Part shown: positions 17,299 through 25,626 of the stretch, piece after piece
Layout of the letters: each line of letters begins with the position of its first letter
Numbering within the stretch: position 1 is the first letter of the stretch
Source of the DNA: an uncultured Candidatus Poseidoniales archaeon
GTDB taxonomy: Archaea; Thermoplasmatota; Poseidoniia; Poseidoniales; Thalassarchaeaceae
NCBI GenBank assembly: GCA_902593945.1
Contig: CACJKA010000004.1
Coordinates: 77,434 to 109,517, forward strand
DNA: 32,084 bases
Direction: 5' to 3'
Notes under the pieces: generated by a model
Databases searched by the model: none
The model's input: only the letters and a program-made list of their open reading frames with translations
Told to the model about the DNA's origin: nothing
Made by a program: the position numbers and the translations under genes

Positions 17299-17315
17299 CC
17301 CTATTAGCCTTGCAG

Positions 17316-17357
17316 TACACCGGAAATAGGGGTTATTAGAGGTGTATTTCCGGTGTA
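17316..17357 (+). terminator. 13-bp perfect inverted repeat followed by T-run
   Basis: TACACCGGAAATA (17316-17328) and TATTTCCGGTGTA (17345-17357) form a perfect 13-bp stem with a 16-base loop, followed on the plus strand by seven T (17359-17365). This looks like an intrinsic terminator for plus-strand transcription. On the minus strand it begins 7 bases after the stop codon of the propeller gene and precedes the promoter of the putative RNA, so it may instead protect or process that mRNA's 3' end. Confidence 0.55.
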
Positions 17358-17363
17358 ATTTTT

Positions 17364-18428
17364 TTACTCTCTCAAGGCCCTTAATCGTTTTTTTAACAAA
17401 TTTCTTTTATCTATATTTTGATCCAAATCGCTTTTTGCTTCAATTCTTTTATTCAAACTCCTGGTGTCAAAAAACATTATTTTTCCTTCTTCATCAGATA
17501 TAGCTAGATTGTAATGTGATAGTTTCATTAGTTGAATTTCATTATTATGCGAGAATTGATATTTGATAGAACCATTTTTTCTATCCAGTAGGTGTATGAT
17601 AGTATTTCCCGAGATTGTCGATACCCAGATGTAATCTTCAGTTTCAACTATACTGCTTATTTTTCCACCAAGCTCGACTCTCCAACCTTCGGAGGAAAAG
17701 AGGGAACCATTCGAATTTCCCACTTGCCATGAAATATTAGTTGAGAACATGGCAGTAATTGAATCATTTCCACATTGGATGTATTTACACACCTTACCAT
17801 TCATTTCAGTAATTGTTCCATCACTATGCCCTAATAAGAATCCAGTATTAGTTTTAATTCCCATATTTACTGGGCTATTTCCTTTAGTTTGATTATGTAA
17901 GATTTTATTTTCATTATCTATACCCAAGAATCCACACCTAGGTCTCCCAATTCCTAAAATTATCTCATCATTATTCTTTTTCATAAACCAAGCTTTTTCT
18001 TCAAAATCAATACTCTCGAGCAATTCGCCCTTTTTATTAAATTTGAATAATGTGCTTTCTGTATAATCTTGAATTTCAATTTCATATAATGAAGAAGTTA
18101 CGAAGATTATATCTTCATCAATTTCAATTAGATCACTAGGCCCTTCTATATTTTTAGACCATTCTAATCCACCACTTTCCACATTTATCGCGTGTAATTC
18201 TGCAGAGGCAGTGAGATAAATTGCTTCATCTATTTCTAAATCAGAAATAGGCCCATCAACATCTAATGACCATTTGACTTGTCCAGTATTTATTTCCCAA
18301 AGTTTTATTCTACCTAATTTTGAACCAGCTACTAAATAATTTTGATCAATATTCAGCGTAGTACATTCACTGCCCAGGTCTCTCACAAATGAAGCTAAAT
18401 CTTCTATTGACCTCATTTGCATATTCAT
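17364..18428 (-). CDS. Beta-propeller (PQQ/WD-like repeat) protein
   Basis: 354 residues made of about seven short beta repeats, for example YLVAGSKLGRIKLWEINTGQ, YLTASAELHAINVESGGLEW and YIWVSTISGNTIIHLLDRKNG, with the alternating hydrophobic pattern and GxxW/LW turns of PQQ-type or WD40 propellers. No signal peptide, so probably cytoplasmic. The basic C-terminal helix (RNLLKKRLRALRE) lies outside the propeller. Likely a protein-interaction scaffold; no enzyme residues are seen. It starts 33 bp downstream of the M32 carboxypeptidase on the same strand and is probably its operon partner. The spacer between them carries a short tandem repeat of TATTTTCG. Confidence 0.75.
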   Translation of the reverse strand: MNMQMRSIEDLASFVRDLGSECTTLNIDQNYLVAGSKLGRIKLWEINTGQVKWSLDVDGPISDLEIDEAIYLTASAELHAINVESGGLEWSKNIEGPSDLIEIDEDIIFVTSSLYEIEIQDYTESTLFKFNKKGELLESIDFEEKAWFMKKNNDEIILGIGRPRCGFLGIDNENKILHNQTKGNSPVNMGIKTNTGFLLGHSDGTITEMNGKVCKYIQCGNDSITAMFSTNISWQVGNSNGSLFSSEGWRVELGGKISSIVETEDYIWVSTISGNTIIHLLDRKNGSIKYQFSHNNEIQLMKLSHYNLAISDEEGKIMFFDTRSLNKRIEAKSDLDQNIDKRNLLKKRLRALRE

Positions 18429-18461
18429 TCTAAACCCATCTTTATTTTCGTATTTTCGTAT

Positions 18462-19964
18462 TTAAGAACTTAAATTGTATAATTTTTCGACCTTTTGCTG
18501 CAGATATTCGACAAAATCATCAGGAGACGGAGGTCGGCCAGTTGCTTCTTCAATTAATTCCGATGGAGTGATTATGCTCCCTCTTGAATGTACATTTTTT
18601 CTCATCCATCCAAGTAACGGAGTAAAATTCCCATTCCTCATATCCTCGTCATGATTGGACAGTTCTTTTCTAGCAGCAGTTAGTAACTGAGCAGAGTATA
18701 GATTCCCTAATGTATAAGTGGGGAAATATCCGAATGCTCCAAATGACCAATGAATATCTTGTAGAACTCCTAGCGTTCTATTAGGCGCTCTAATGCCCAA
18801 ATATTCTTCATACATATCATCCCATACATCTGGAAGGTCATCAACTTCTATTTCTCCAGCGATAAGTTTCTTCTCAATTTCATATCTAATCATTATATGT
18901 AGGTTATATGTTGCTTCATCTGCTTCAACTCTGATTAAACTAGGCTCCACAAAATTTACTGAACGCCACAATTCTTCTGCCGATACGCCCTTCATTTGTT
19001 CAGGAAAATATTTTTTCCATATAGGTAATGCCCATTCACAGAACTCTTTCGATCTCCCTACTTGATTTTCCCATAAGCGACTTTGACTTTCATGTACTCC
19101 TAAACCATTCGCTGATCCTGCAGGTTGAAAATCTAGATCTCTTGGCCTTCCTTGTTCGTATAATCCGTGTCCAGTTTCATGCATTGATCCGTATAATGAA
19201 CCAAACGGATCCGACTCGTCATACCTAGTCGTCCATCGCACATCATCTGGATTCGGTCCTCCACAAAATGGATGTGTTGATGCATCTCTTCTACCAGCTT
19301 TAAAATCAAAACCTATGGACTCAGAGATAGTTTGTGAAAGTTTTTCTTGCCCTTCCTTACTCCAATTATTTTCATGAACCCAAGACATTTTTGGTTCCTC
19401 CCCGTTTTCAATAACTTTCTTTACCAACGGCGCTACATTTTCTCTTAATCCCGCAAACAACGGATCAACCTTTGATACAGTTAATCCAGATTCATATAAG
19501 TCGAGTAGTGCATCATATCGAACTTCTTGATAACCCAAATAATCGGCCTTTTTCCTTGACATCTCAACCATTTTTACTAAATCATCTCTAAATATAGAAA
19601 AATCATTTTTTGCTCTTGCCTCGGTCCAAGAAATTTGAGATTTTGATTTGTGCATAGCCATTTCGGCTACAAAATCAGTAGGCAATTTGGTTGCTTTATC
19701 GTATGAATCTCTCGCCAATCTGACATTTCCTCTCTGGATTTCATTCAGATTATTTTCTTGTTCCAACATTTCAAGTAATTCACCAATTCTTGCATTTGTC
19801 AATTTTTCGTGACCAGTTCTTGATATCCAAGATAATTGCTCTGCTCTTAGTTTAGCCGCCTTTGGCGGCATTAGAACTTCTTGATCCCATCCTAATAGGC
19901 CTCCAATTTGATTTACTAAGTCTATATCTTTCAGTCTCTCTAATAGTTCATCGTAAGGGTCCAT
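18462..19964 (-). CDS. M32 family metallocarboxypeptidase (Taq type)
   Basis: A zinc-dependent carboxypeptidase releasing C-terminal residues from peptides. The HExxH zinc motif is HETGH at residues 262-266, with the downstream HESQSRLWEN segment carrying the further glutamate ligand of the family. The N-terminal LLGWDQEVLMPP and C-terminal FGYFPTYTLGNLYSAQL are also typical of M32. Length (500) matches the family. No signal peptide, so cytoplasmic peptide turnover is likely, fitting a protein-degrading heterotroph. ATG 19964 lies about 25 bp after a TATA-like element, suggesting a leaderless message. Confidence 0.95.
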   Translation of the reverse strand: MDPYDELLERLKDIDLVNQIGGLLGWDQEVLMPPKAAKLRAEQLSWISRTGHEKLTNARIGELLEMLEQENNLNEIQRGNVRLARDSYDKATKLPTDFVAEMAMHKSKSQISWTEARAKNDFSIFRDDLVKMVEMSRKKADYLGYQEVRYDALLDLYESGLTVSKVDPLFAGLRENVAPLVKKVIENGEEPKMSWVHENNWSKEGQEKLSQTISESIGFDFKAGRRDASTHPFCGGPNPDDVRWTTRYDESDPFGSLYGSMHETGHGLYEQGRPRDLDFQPAGSANGLGVHESQSRLWENQVGRSKEFCEWALPIWKKYFPEQMKGVSAEELWRSVNFVEPSLIRVEADEATYNLHIMIRYEIEKKLIAGEIEVDDLPDVWDDMYEEYLGIRAPNRTLGVLQDIHWSFGAFGYFPTYTLGNLYSAQLLTAARKELSNHDEDMRNGNFTPLLGWMRKNVHSRGSIITPSELIEEATGRPPSPDDFVEYLQQKVEKLYNLSS

Positions 19965-19983
19965 ATTTCTCGGGAATATTCAT

Positions 19984-19994
19984 CTTAAATCAAA
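19984..19994 (-). promoter_or_regulatory. TATA box of the carboxypeptidase gene
   Basis: The minus strand reads TTTGATTTAAG, centred about 25 bp before ATG 19964. The spacing implies a leaderless transcript. The 72-bp gap to the metal transporter gene holds nothing else recognisable. Confidence 0.45.
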
Positions 19995-20036
19995 CCCTTT
20001 GATGGGTATTCTCTGAAATAATTCAATAATTATATC

Positions 20037-20912
20037 TCATATACCAAAAGATTCTCTTAATATCAAACCAATCGAGAAAGAAATTATTGTGACTATTGAT
20101 AGAATTAAAACCATTTCAACAAACCTTCCATTGAAAGATTTATCTTGAGCTATTGAAACATAAAAATTAAACAATGCAATAATTAATATGCCAATAATAA
20201 AGGTGATTGCTAGTGCTTGGATATGTGGATCTAAACCCCAAATAATTTTACTATTATCTGTTAATAACAAGTAAGGAATAACTAACACAAATACTGTAAT
20301 TATATACGCAAATCCAGTAAATAAGGCTGCTTTGATTGGCGACCGATCAGACTCCTCTTCCTTAGTCGCTAAAAATTCTGAAGCGGCCATACTAAATGAA
20401 GCTGAAATTCCGGTTACCAGACCAGCCAATGCTACAATCCTCAAATTTTGAAATGCAAAAGTCAGTCCTGCTAACGCTCCTGTCAGTTCAACTAGTGCAT
20501 CAGATAGACCTAATATAATGCTACTTAGATAATTTAAAGCATCTTCTTCCAATAAAGACAAAAGCTGTTTTTCATGTTCATTTTCCTCCTCTGCTATATT
20601 TTCAAATCCCAAATCTCGATATTCTTGAGCTGCGTTTTGCTCAATTTTTTCCATTAATTTTAGAGAAAAAGTCAACCCCAAGAATATCGAAGTCATTACA
20701 TGAAGGTATACTCTAATTCTCGAAGGCCCGACATCTTCTCCTGTTTTCTCCTTGAGAATATTATAATGATTATTCTCTTGTTCAGCAATTTTCTCTAATA
20801 TAATTTTATTTTCTATTTTTTTTTCTCTTTGAGCCAGTCTTCTGTAGACTTCCATCTCGGTTCTTTCCATTCTTTGAAGCCGAATTAATCGTCTTCGTTC
20901 CACCTTGTTCAC
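20037..20912 (-). CDS. Ferritin-like domain fused to VIT/CCC1-type metal transporter
   Basis: 291 residues. The first about 130 form helices with carboxylate/His motifs (RTEMEVYRRLA, IAEQENNHYNIL, AEEENEHEKQLL) of a rubrerythrin/ferritin-like di-metal site. The rest has about five membrane helices with the VIT1/CCC1 features SIILGLSDALVELTGALAGL and SASFSMAASEFLATKEE. This arrangement resembles the membrane-bound ferritin MbfA of bacteria, which exports iron; iron or manganese efflux or storage is inferred. The start codon is GTG at 20912, with a TATA-like GTTGATATAAC about 27 bp upstream, consistent with a leaderless message. Diverges from the S15-type hydrolase. Confidence 0.88.
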   Translation of the reverse strand: MNKVERRRLIRLQRMERTEMEVYRRLAQREKKIENKIILEKIAEQENNHYNILKEKTGEDVGPSRIRVYLHVMTSIFLGLTFSLKLMEKIEQNAAQEYRDLGFENIAEEENEHEKQLLSLLEEDALNYLSSIILGLSDALVELTGALAGLTFAFQNLRIVALAGLVTGISASFSMAASEFLATKEEESDRSPIKAALFTGFAYIITVFVLVIPYLLLTDNSKIIWGLDPHIQALAITFIIGILIIALFNFYVSIAQDKSFNGRFVEMVLILSIVTIISFSIGLILRESFGI

Positions 20913-20933
20913 AGTGATTCTAGTGGTATAGGA

Positions 20934-20944
20934 GTTATATCAAC
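20934..20944 (-). promoter_or_regulatory. TATA box of the ferritin/VIT gene
   Basis: GTTGATATAAC on the minus strand, centred 27 bp before the GTG at 20912. This spacing supports that GTG over the downstream GTG 20903 or ATG 20870. Confidence 0.45.
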
Positions 20945-20968
20945 TAATCTATCTGTCTTTTTGTTTCT

Positions 20969-20978
20969 ATATTTAAAA
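20969..20978 (+). promoter_or_regulatory. TATA box of the S15-type hydrolase gene
   Basis: ATATTTAAAA within a very AT-rich stretch, placing a transcription start near 21000 and a leader of about 45 bases before ATG 21044. Confidence 0.45.
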
Positions 20979-21043
20979 ATTAACAAAAAATAAATGAACC
21001 ATCATGGCAAAGACTCTTGAGCAATTTAATTGGCGCTAGAGAT

Positions 21044-22864
21044 ATGTCAAAGAGGATGTTAAGTTTATGCTTGGCACTTTTGATAATAAGTCCAGTATTA
21101 TCTGGATGTTTAGACGAAACTATATCCGGTTCAGAAATAGAAGATTCTCATTGGTTACCACCGGTTGAAGAAAGAACTAATATGCAATATCGGACTGACG
21201 ATGTATTTAGTCGAGTATCATCTAATGGCCCATACGACATTGGCCCTGTAAAATCAGTTTTTGTTCCTGTTCCATCAATTACAGTTAGTGATGGAGGTGC
21301 TGGATTAACTGGAGATGCTGAAGTACATCTTGGGTTATGGTTACCCGTAATTGAAGGATGCAACTATGATTCTATGGAAATATCTGAAGATTGTCAAGTA
21401 CCTGTTATCGCAGAAATTGGGCCTTATTATGACGACGGAGATGTTGATGCCTTAACACCTGCTGATAGGCTAGGACGTTTTTTAATTGAGAATTTTGTTC
21501 CTCATGGATATGGGGTTGCTCAAGTCAGTGTGTTTGGTACTGGAGAGAGTAATCATTGTATGGACTTAATGGGCTTAGATGAACAAAGAGGAATTGATGC
21601 TGCTGTTGAATATTTAGGCACTGCACCATTTTCTAACGGTGCAGTTGGCATTATTGGAAAGTCCTATGATGGATCCACTCCTTGGGAAGCCGCTGCTATG
21701 GGTTCTGAATACCTAAAGACAATAATCCCTATGTCGGGTCTAATTGGAGCGCATGATTTAATGTGGCGGAATGGTAGTATGGAAGCTAGAGGAGCAATAA
21801 TGCACAATGGCGTCTATGGTAGTTTTGGTTTAGATGGTGATTTAGAAGATGCCGAGAATGCTTGTGAAGGTTATTTAGAAGGTTATTATGCAGGCCCTGC
21901 GGCATATTTGTCAGGAGATAATCTTGCATGGCTTGGAAGCGATTATTGGTCTGAAAGAACTTTCCTTGATAGAGCTCTAGAGAATTACAATGGCTCAATT
22001 TACATTATTCATGGTATGCAAGATTGGAATGTTGACCCTCATATGGCATTCCCTACACACAATATTTTTCGTGATGCAGGATTTGATGTAAAGGGCCTTT
22101 ACGGACAATGGGGTCATGATTATCCGGATAGGCAAAGTGGTCACGAGGGATTATCAAGTGGCCGGGGTGCCGAAGCTTTCCCCTTCACGCTTAGATGGGA
22201 TTGGGCAGATGATTTATTAGAATGGTTTGATTTTTATCTTAAAGATCAAGGCCCTCAACCTAGACTCATAGCAGAGATACAAGATAATATTGGTGGCTGG
22301 AGGGTTGAACAAACGTATCCTCCTTTGGAACAACAATTACTACAATATGATATGGATGAGTGTAATGTTATTGGGGGCGGAGAGACTATTACTTCAAACT
22401 CTCAGTTATCTATCGAATGTCCATTTTTCGAGTTTGAAACTAGGATTATGGGGACACCTACTTTCCACGTTGAGGCGACAATATCTTTACTTTCTACAAG
22501 CGGTCATTTATTCGTAGAGATGATCCAAGCAAGTAATGGTATGCATTTAGGGCATGCTGTAATGGATTTAAGATTCCATAATGGGGGCAAAGATGGAGAA
22601 TCTCTTTCTCCCGGAGAGACAGTAATCGCTAAAATGGAATTTTTCGGTATGGATGTAGTAATACCAGGAGGGGATGGTATACATCTATTGGTGACTCAAA
22701 CCGGTGAGGATTATATTCCTAGTCCTGTATCGACTATGGCAGTTACCTTAGGATTAGGAACTAGTAGTATCTTGACATTACCTATTTCCGGAACAGATTG
22801 TGATGAATTATTTCTTCCACCAATGCAAGAACCATATCCTCAATGTTTGTTTACTATAGAATAG
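21044..22864 (+). CDS. Secreted lipoprotein hydrolase, X-Pro dipeptidyl-peptidase (S15)/CocE type
   Basis: 606 residues. A signal peptide ([22 protein letters not shown]) ends in a lipobox LSGC, so the protein is probably exported and lipid-anchored. The alpha/beta-hydrolase catalytic set is visible: S207 in GKSYDGS, D327 in HGMQDWNV, H358 in WGHDYPDR. The C-terminal part from about residue 430 is beta-rich like the X-Pro_dipept_C jelly roll. Family members cleave Xaa-Pro dipeptides or esters and amides; the true substrate is unknown. An in-frame TTG at 21017 would add nine residues before the signal peptide; ATG 21044 is better. Would feed external peptide degradation together with cytoplasmic peptidases such as the M32 enzyme. 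Confidence 0.88.
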   Translation: MSKRMLSLCLALLIISPVLSGCLDETISGSEIEDSHWLPPVEERTNMQYRTDDVFSRVSSNGPYDIGPVKSVFVPVPSITVSDGGAGLTGDAEVHLGLWLPVIEGCNYDSMEISEDCQVPVIAEIGPYYDDGDVDALTPADRLGRFLIENFVPHGYGVAQVSVFGTGESNHCMDLMGLDEQRGIDAAVEYLGTAPFSNGAVGIIGKSYDGSTPWEAAAMGSEYLKTIIPMSGLIGAHDLMWRNGSMEARGAIMHNGVYGSFGLDGDLEDAENACEGYLEGYYAGPAAYLSGDNLAWLGSDYWSERTFLDRALENYNGSIYIIHGMQDWNVDPHMAFPTHNIFRDAGFDVKGLYGQWGHDYPDRQSGHEGLSSGRGAEAFPFTLRWDWADDLLEWFDFYLKDQGPQPRLIAEIQDNIGGWRVEQTYPPLEQQLLQYDMDECNVIGGGETITSNSQLSIECPFFEFETRIMGTPTFHVEATISLLSTSGHLFVEMIQASNGMHLGHAVMDLRFHNGGKDGESLSPGETVIAKMEFFGMDVVIPGGDGIHLLVTQTGEDYIPSPVSTMAVTLGLGTSSILTLPISGTDCDELFLPPMQEPYPQCLFTIE

Positions 22865-22878
22865 TCATAAATTTATGA
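22865..22878. promoter_or_regulatory. Perfect 14-bp palindrome/TATA ahead of the STAND ATPase gene
   Basis: TCATAAATTTATGA is a perfect palindrome directly after the S15-type stop codon and 47 bp before ATG 22925. It contains a TATA-like core and could also be bound by a dimeric winged-helix protein. Confidence 0.45.
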
Positions 22879-22924
22879 TACTATAATCCGAACTCTTGAT
22901 GCTGACTATCGTTTCCGAGATATC

Positions 22925-24463
22925 ATGGTGGCTAGTGATGTACGGGTCCATGTTTCCGTATCGGACCGTATTTTAGTCCATCTTTGGGAACAAGATCATC
23001 AAGCAGATCATTATCTTGTAACATTTGAAATGACAAGACCCGGAATTGCAGAAGTATGCGCGCTCCATTTACCAAACGTATCCCGTACTATGAGAGAATT
23101 AATTTCAGATGGTTTAGTTTCAGAACACACTAGAGCAGTTAGAGGAGAGGAGCGTCGCCAGAAAACATGGCAGTTAACAGACGAGGGCCGTAAAAATGCT
23201 AGAATAAGCATTGAGAAGCTGCGTTCAATGAAAGTATTAATTCGGGATAAAAAAGGTAAATTACTTGAGATTAGAGCCGATGAAGCATCTAATAAATTAC
23301 AAACCGAACTTACACTATTACAAGTTTTAATGCATGCTCAACATGAAGGTGTATTGAATTTTGGAGACATTAGATTTGGTGCAATTATACGTTCCGAGGA
23401 GACTAACTCTCCTGGTTCAATTTCATTACTTTCTGGCGCTCACTCAACATATCACAATAGACCTCCTGAAACCAGAGAAGTTCATGGCCGTTCATCAGAA
23501 AAGGAAGCAATCAACAGATGGTATAAATCAGAAATTCCTATGTTCGTTCTTTCAGGAATTGCTGGTTGTGGGAAAACTACACTTGTCTCATTTTGGATGA
23601 ATAATCTCTTTGACTCAAACGAAGGGATAGAAGCCATGTATTATCCTTGTCAACCATGGGATACTTCACTTGGAATAGCGACCAGCCTGTTACATCGGAT
23701 AGGGGTAGGATCGGATGATATTTCTTCAGATCCTTATGGTATTTTAGAGTCTCTTCCACTTAAGCCCGGTGCTATTTTCAATATTGATTTATTTCGAAGA
23801 AGACTGACAGCTCACTTGTTAGATGAAAAGAAATTATTGAATAACAACTTTTCAGAACTACTAATTATCCTTGATGATGTCCATAATATCGGAACCGACA
23901 GTGCTAATTTCTTTGGTTCATTGTTACAAGTATCGGAATCAACACAAATGCGTTTATTACTTATTTCACGGTCTAATCTTGCCTTTTACGATCGTCGAGA
24001 CGTACATACAAGAGGCAAAGTCGAAGAATTGATTTTATCTGGTTTAAATTTAGAAGAAATTAAGGAATGGATTGAGGAATTAGAAATACCAAATAATGCA
24101 CCAATTGAAGAAATTTTTACAGCAACTGGAGGCCACCCACTTGCTCTTGAATTGCTAGAGATATATGGCAATACTTTACATCAAGACTGGCTTAGATTCC
24201 TCGATGAAGAGATTCTTGATGTTCTACCACAAGATCATAGAGAATTATTGGCCTTTTTAGCTGTTTCAGATACTCCAGTCCCCTGGAAGATATTAGCTAA
24301 AGCCTCTAAATACAATGGAAAACCTCCTAAGGACTTAATTGAAAGAGGTTTGATGTTAGAATTAGAAGAAGGTATGTGGCTACACGAAGCACTTCGTTCT
24401 AGATTATTAAGAGAAGTGGGGACACCTCTTGATGAGAGAGCTAAGAAATTAGGTTTGAACTAA
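22925..24463 (+). CDS. Winged-helix STAND (NB-ARC/NACHT-like) ATPase
   Basis: 512 residues. The N-terminal about 100 are a MarR-like winged helix (LPNVSRTMRELISDGLVSEH, then RRQKTWQLTDEGR). After a linker comes a P-loop ATPase: Walker A GIAGCGKTT (K217), Walker B LLIILDDVHN (D317, D318), and a GxP-type motif (GGHPLALELLE) as in NB-ARC/MalT proteins. A second winged helix follows at about 435-500 (HRELLAFLAVSDTPVPWKIL). No TPR, LRR or WD sensor repeats follow, so it is short for a STAND protein. It may be a signal-responsive transcription factor or an immune-type switch; neither can be chosen from sequence. Its stop overlaps that of convergent trxA by 4 bp. Confidence 0.8.
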   Translation: MVASDVRVHVSVSDRILVHLWEQDHQADHYLVTFEMTRPGIAEVCALHLPNVSRTMRELISDGLVSEHTRAVRGEERRQKTWQLTDEGRKNARISIEKLRSMKVLIRDKKGKLLEIRADEASNKLQTELTLLQVLMHAQHEGVLNFGDIRFGAIIRSEETNSPGSISLLSGAHSTYHNRPPETREVHGRSSEKEAINRWYKSEIPMFVLSGIAGCGKTTLVSFWMNNLFDSNEGIEAMYYPCQPWDTSLGIATSLLHRIGVGSDDISSDPYGILESLPLKPGAIFNIDLFRRRLTAHLLDEKKLLNNNFSELLIILDDVHNIGTDSANFFGSLLQVSESTQMRLLLISRSNLAFYDRRDVHTRGKVEELILSGLNLEEIKEWIEELEIPNNAPIEEIFTATGGHPLALELLEIYGNTLHQDWLRFLDEEILDVLPQDHRELLAFLAVSDTPVPWKILAKASKYNGKPPKDLIERGLMLELEEGMWLHEALRSRLLREVGTPLDERAKKLGLN

Positions 24464-24777
24464 TTCATATATTTTCCAAGCCACTGATCGAACATTGGTT
24501 TTGGTCTTGCCCCTGTCATTTGGTCAACTGCCTGACCATTGTGAAATAAAACCAAAGCAGGTATACCTCTGAAACCAAATTTACCCATTGATAGAGGATT
24601 CATATCCGTATTTACTTTAGCGATTGTAATATCTCTTTCTTCAGCAATCTGATTCAGTATAGGAGCAATCATCTTACAAGGTCCACACCAAGGTGCCCAA
24701 AAGTCCACTAGAACCCATTCACTACTTTTCGTTACCATATCAAACTCAGCATCACTCGCATCTATTACCCGGCCCAT
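24460..24777 (-). CDS. trxA: Thioredoxin
   Basis: 105-residue thioredoxin with the WCGPC active site (Cys31, Cys34), preceded by VLVDFWAP and followed by the cis-Pro loop GFRGIPALVLF. Reduces protein disulfides in the cytoplasm. The frame extends five residues upstream to 24792, but ATG 24777 gives the typical start. The stop overlaps that of the STAND ATPase gene on the other strand. Confidence 0.95.
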   Translation of the reverse strand: MGRVIDASDAEFDMVTKSSEWVLVDFWAPWCGPCKMIAPILNQIAEERDITIAKVNTDMNPLSMGKFGFRGIPALVLFHNGQAVDQMTGARPKPMFDQWLGKYMN

Positions 24778-24826
24778 ACTCACAACCAACAAACTTCGAG
24801 TTCGAATTACCCCTAATAATAATTTG

Positions 24827-24840
24827 TTATTTTAAATCAT
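24827..24840. promoter_or_regulatory. Shared AT-rich promoter element between trxA and rpe
   Basis: The TTATTTTAAATCAT region reads as a TATA box on both strands (TTTAAAT rightwards, ATTTAAAAT leftwards). It lies midway in the 121-bp gap between the divergent trxA and rpe starts, so one element may serve both. Confidence 0.4.
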
Positions 24841-24898
24841 AACTTTAGTAGTAACTATTGAGTACCTCGGGCTTATCGTATTGACTAGAGGATAGACT

Positions 24899-25573
24899 AT
24901 GCAGATAGCTCCTAGCATACTTACGGCCGACTTTTGTGAGTTGGGTAAGTTGATGGATGAACTGGTATCAGAAGGTATTGATTGGATACATCTCGATGTT
25001 ATGGATGGTAATTGGGTGGTCAATAAAACAATTACATTTGGCCCCGCTCTAGTCAATAGTATCCGTCAAAAGCTTGGCCCTGAAATCTTTGTTGATTGCC
25101 ATTTAATGATTAATAATGCCGAAGAAACATGGGAACAATATGTCGATGCAGGCGTGGATCTTGTCATATTCCATATTGAAGCAGTAAGTGATGCTAGAAA
25201 TCTTATTGATAATCTCCAATCAAAGGGGTGCCAAGCAGGCATTGTGCTTAATCCAGATACGCCAGCATCTGAAGTCCTACCATTTTTATCAAAACTTGAT
25301 CTTATACTTGTAATGAGTGTAGTGCCTGGAAAAGGAGGACAATCTTTCATGCCAGAGATGAAATCCAAAATTCTTGAATTTCGTTCAGCAATAGATAATC
25401 AGATTAATTCTGGAGGCAAGTCTACAAAATTGATGATTGATGGAGGAATAAAGCACCACAATGTTGCTTTAGTAAAGGGTTGGGGTATTGATGTAGCTGT
25501 TATTGGCAGCGGAATCATAAATGATAATGGAACAGTTGAAGATAATCTAAAAGAAATCACTTCAGCAATGTAA
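24899..25573 (+). CDS. rpe: Ribulose-phosphate 3-epimerase
   Basis: TIM-barrel enzyme interconverting ribulose 5-phosphate and xylulose 5-phosphate in the pentose phosphate pathway. Motifs: IAPSILTADF at the N-terminus, HLDVMDGNWV, DCHLMI, MSVVPGKGGQSF and LMIDGGIKHHN; these supply the metal-binding His/Asp and phosphate-loop residues of the family. Length (224) is normal. AGAGGAT lies just upstream of ATG 24899. It leads a tight rightward operon with bolA, grx and a transporter. Confidence 0.95.
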   Translation: MQIAPSILTADFCELGKLMDELVSEGIDWIHLDVMDGNWVVNKTITFGPALVNSIRQKLGPEIFVDCHLMINNAEETWEQYVDAGVDLVIFHIEAVSDARNLIDNLQSKGCQAGIVLNPDTPASEVLPFLSKLDLILVMSVVPGKGGQSFMPEMKSKILEFRSAIDNQINSGGKSTKLMIDGGIKHHNVALVKGWGIDVAVIGSGIINDNGTVEDNLKEITSAM

Positions 25574-25626
25574 AATTGAAGTATTTCATCAGCGAGGTTC
25601 AAAGAGGACCGACGTTAGAGAGATGC

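Noticed and set aside
16606-17300. RNase P RNA or SRP RNA assignment for the noncoding locus
   Set aside because: I could not find the conserved RNase P core words (GGAAAGTCC or GGAAGTTCC types, ACAGAAA) or the SRP helix 8 GGAA/AGCAG motif on either strand. A covariance search could still overturn this.
17028-17339. A 103-residue plus-strand frame in the same locus
   Set aside because: It is Ser/Phe/Pro-rich from pyrimidine skew, covers hairpins and the promoter-like element, and has no start signal.
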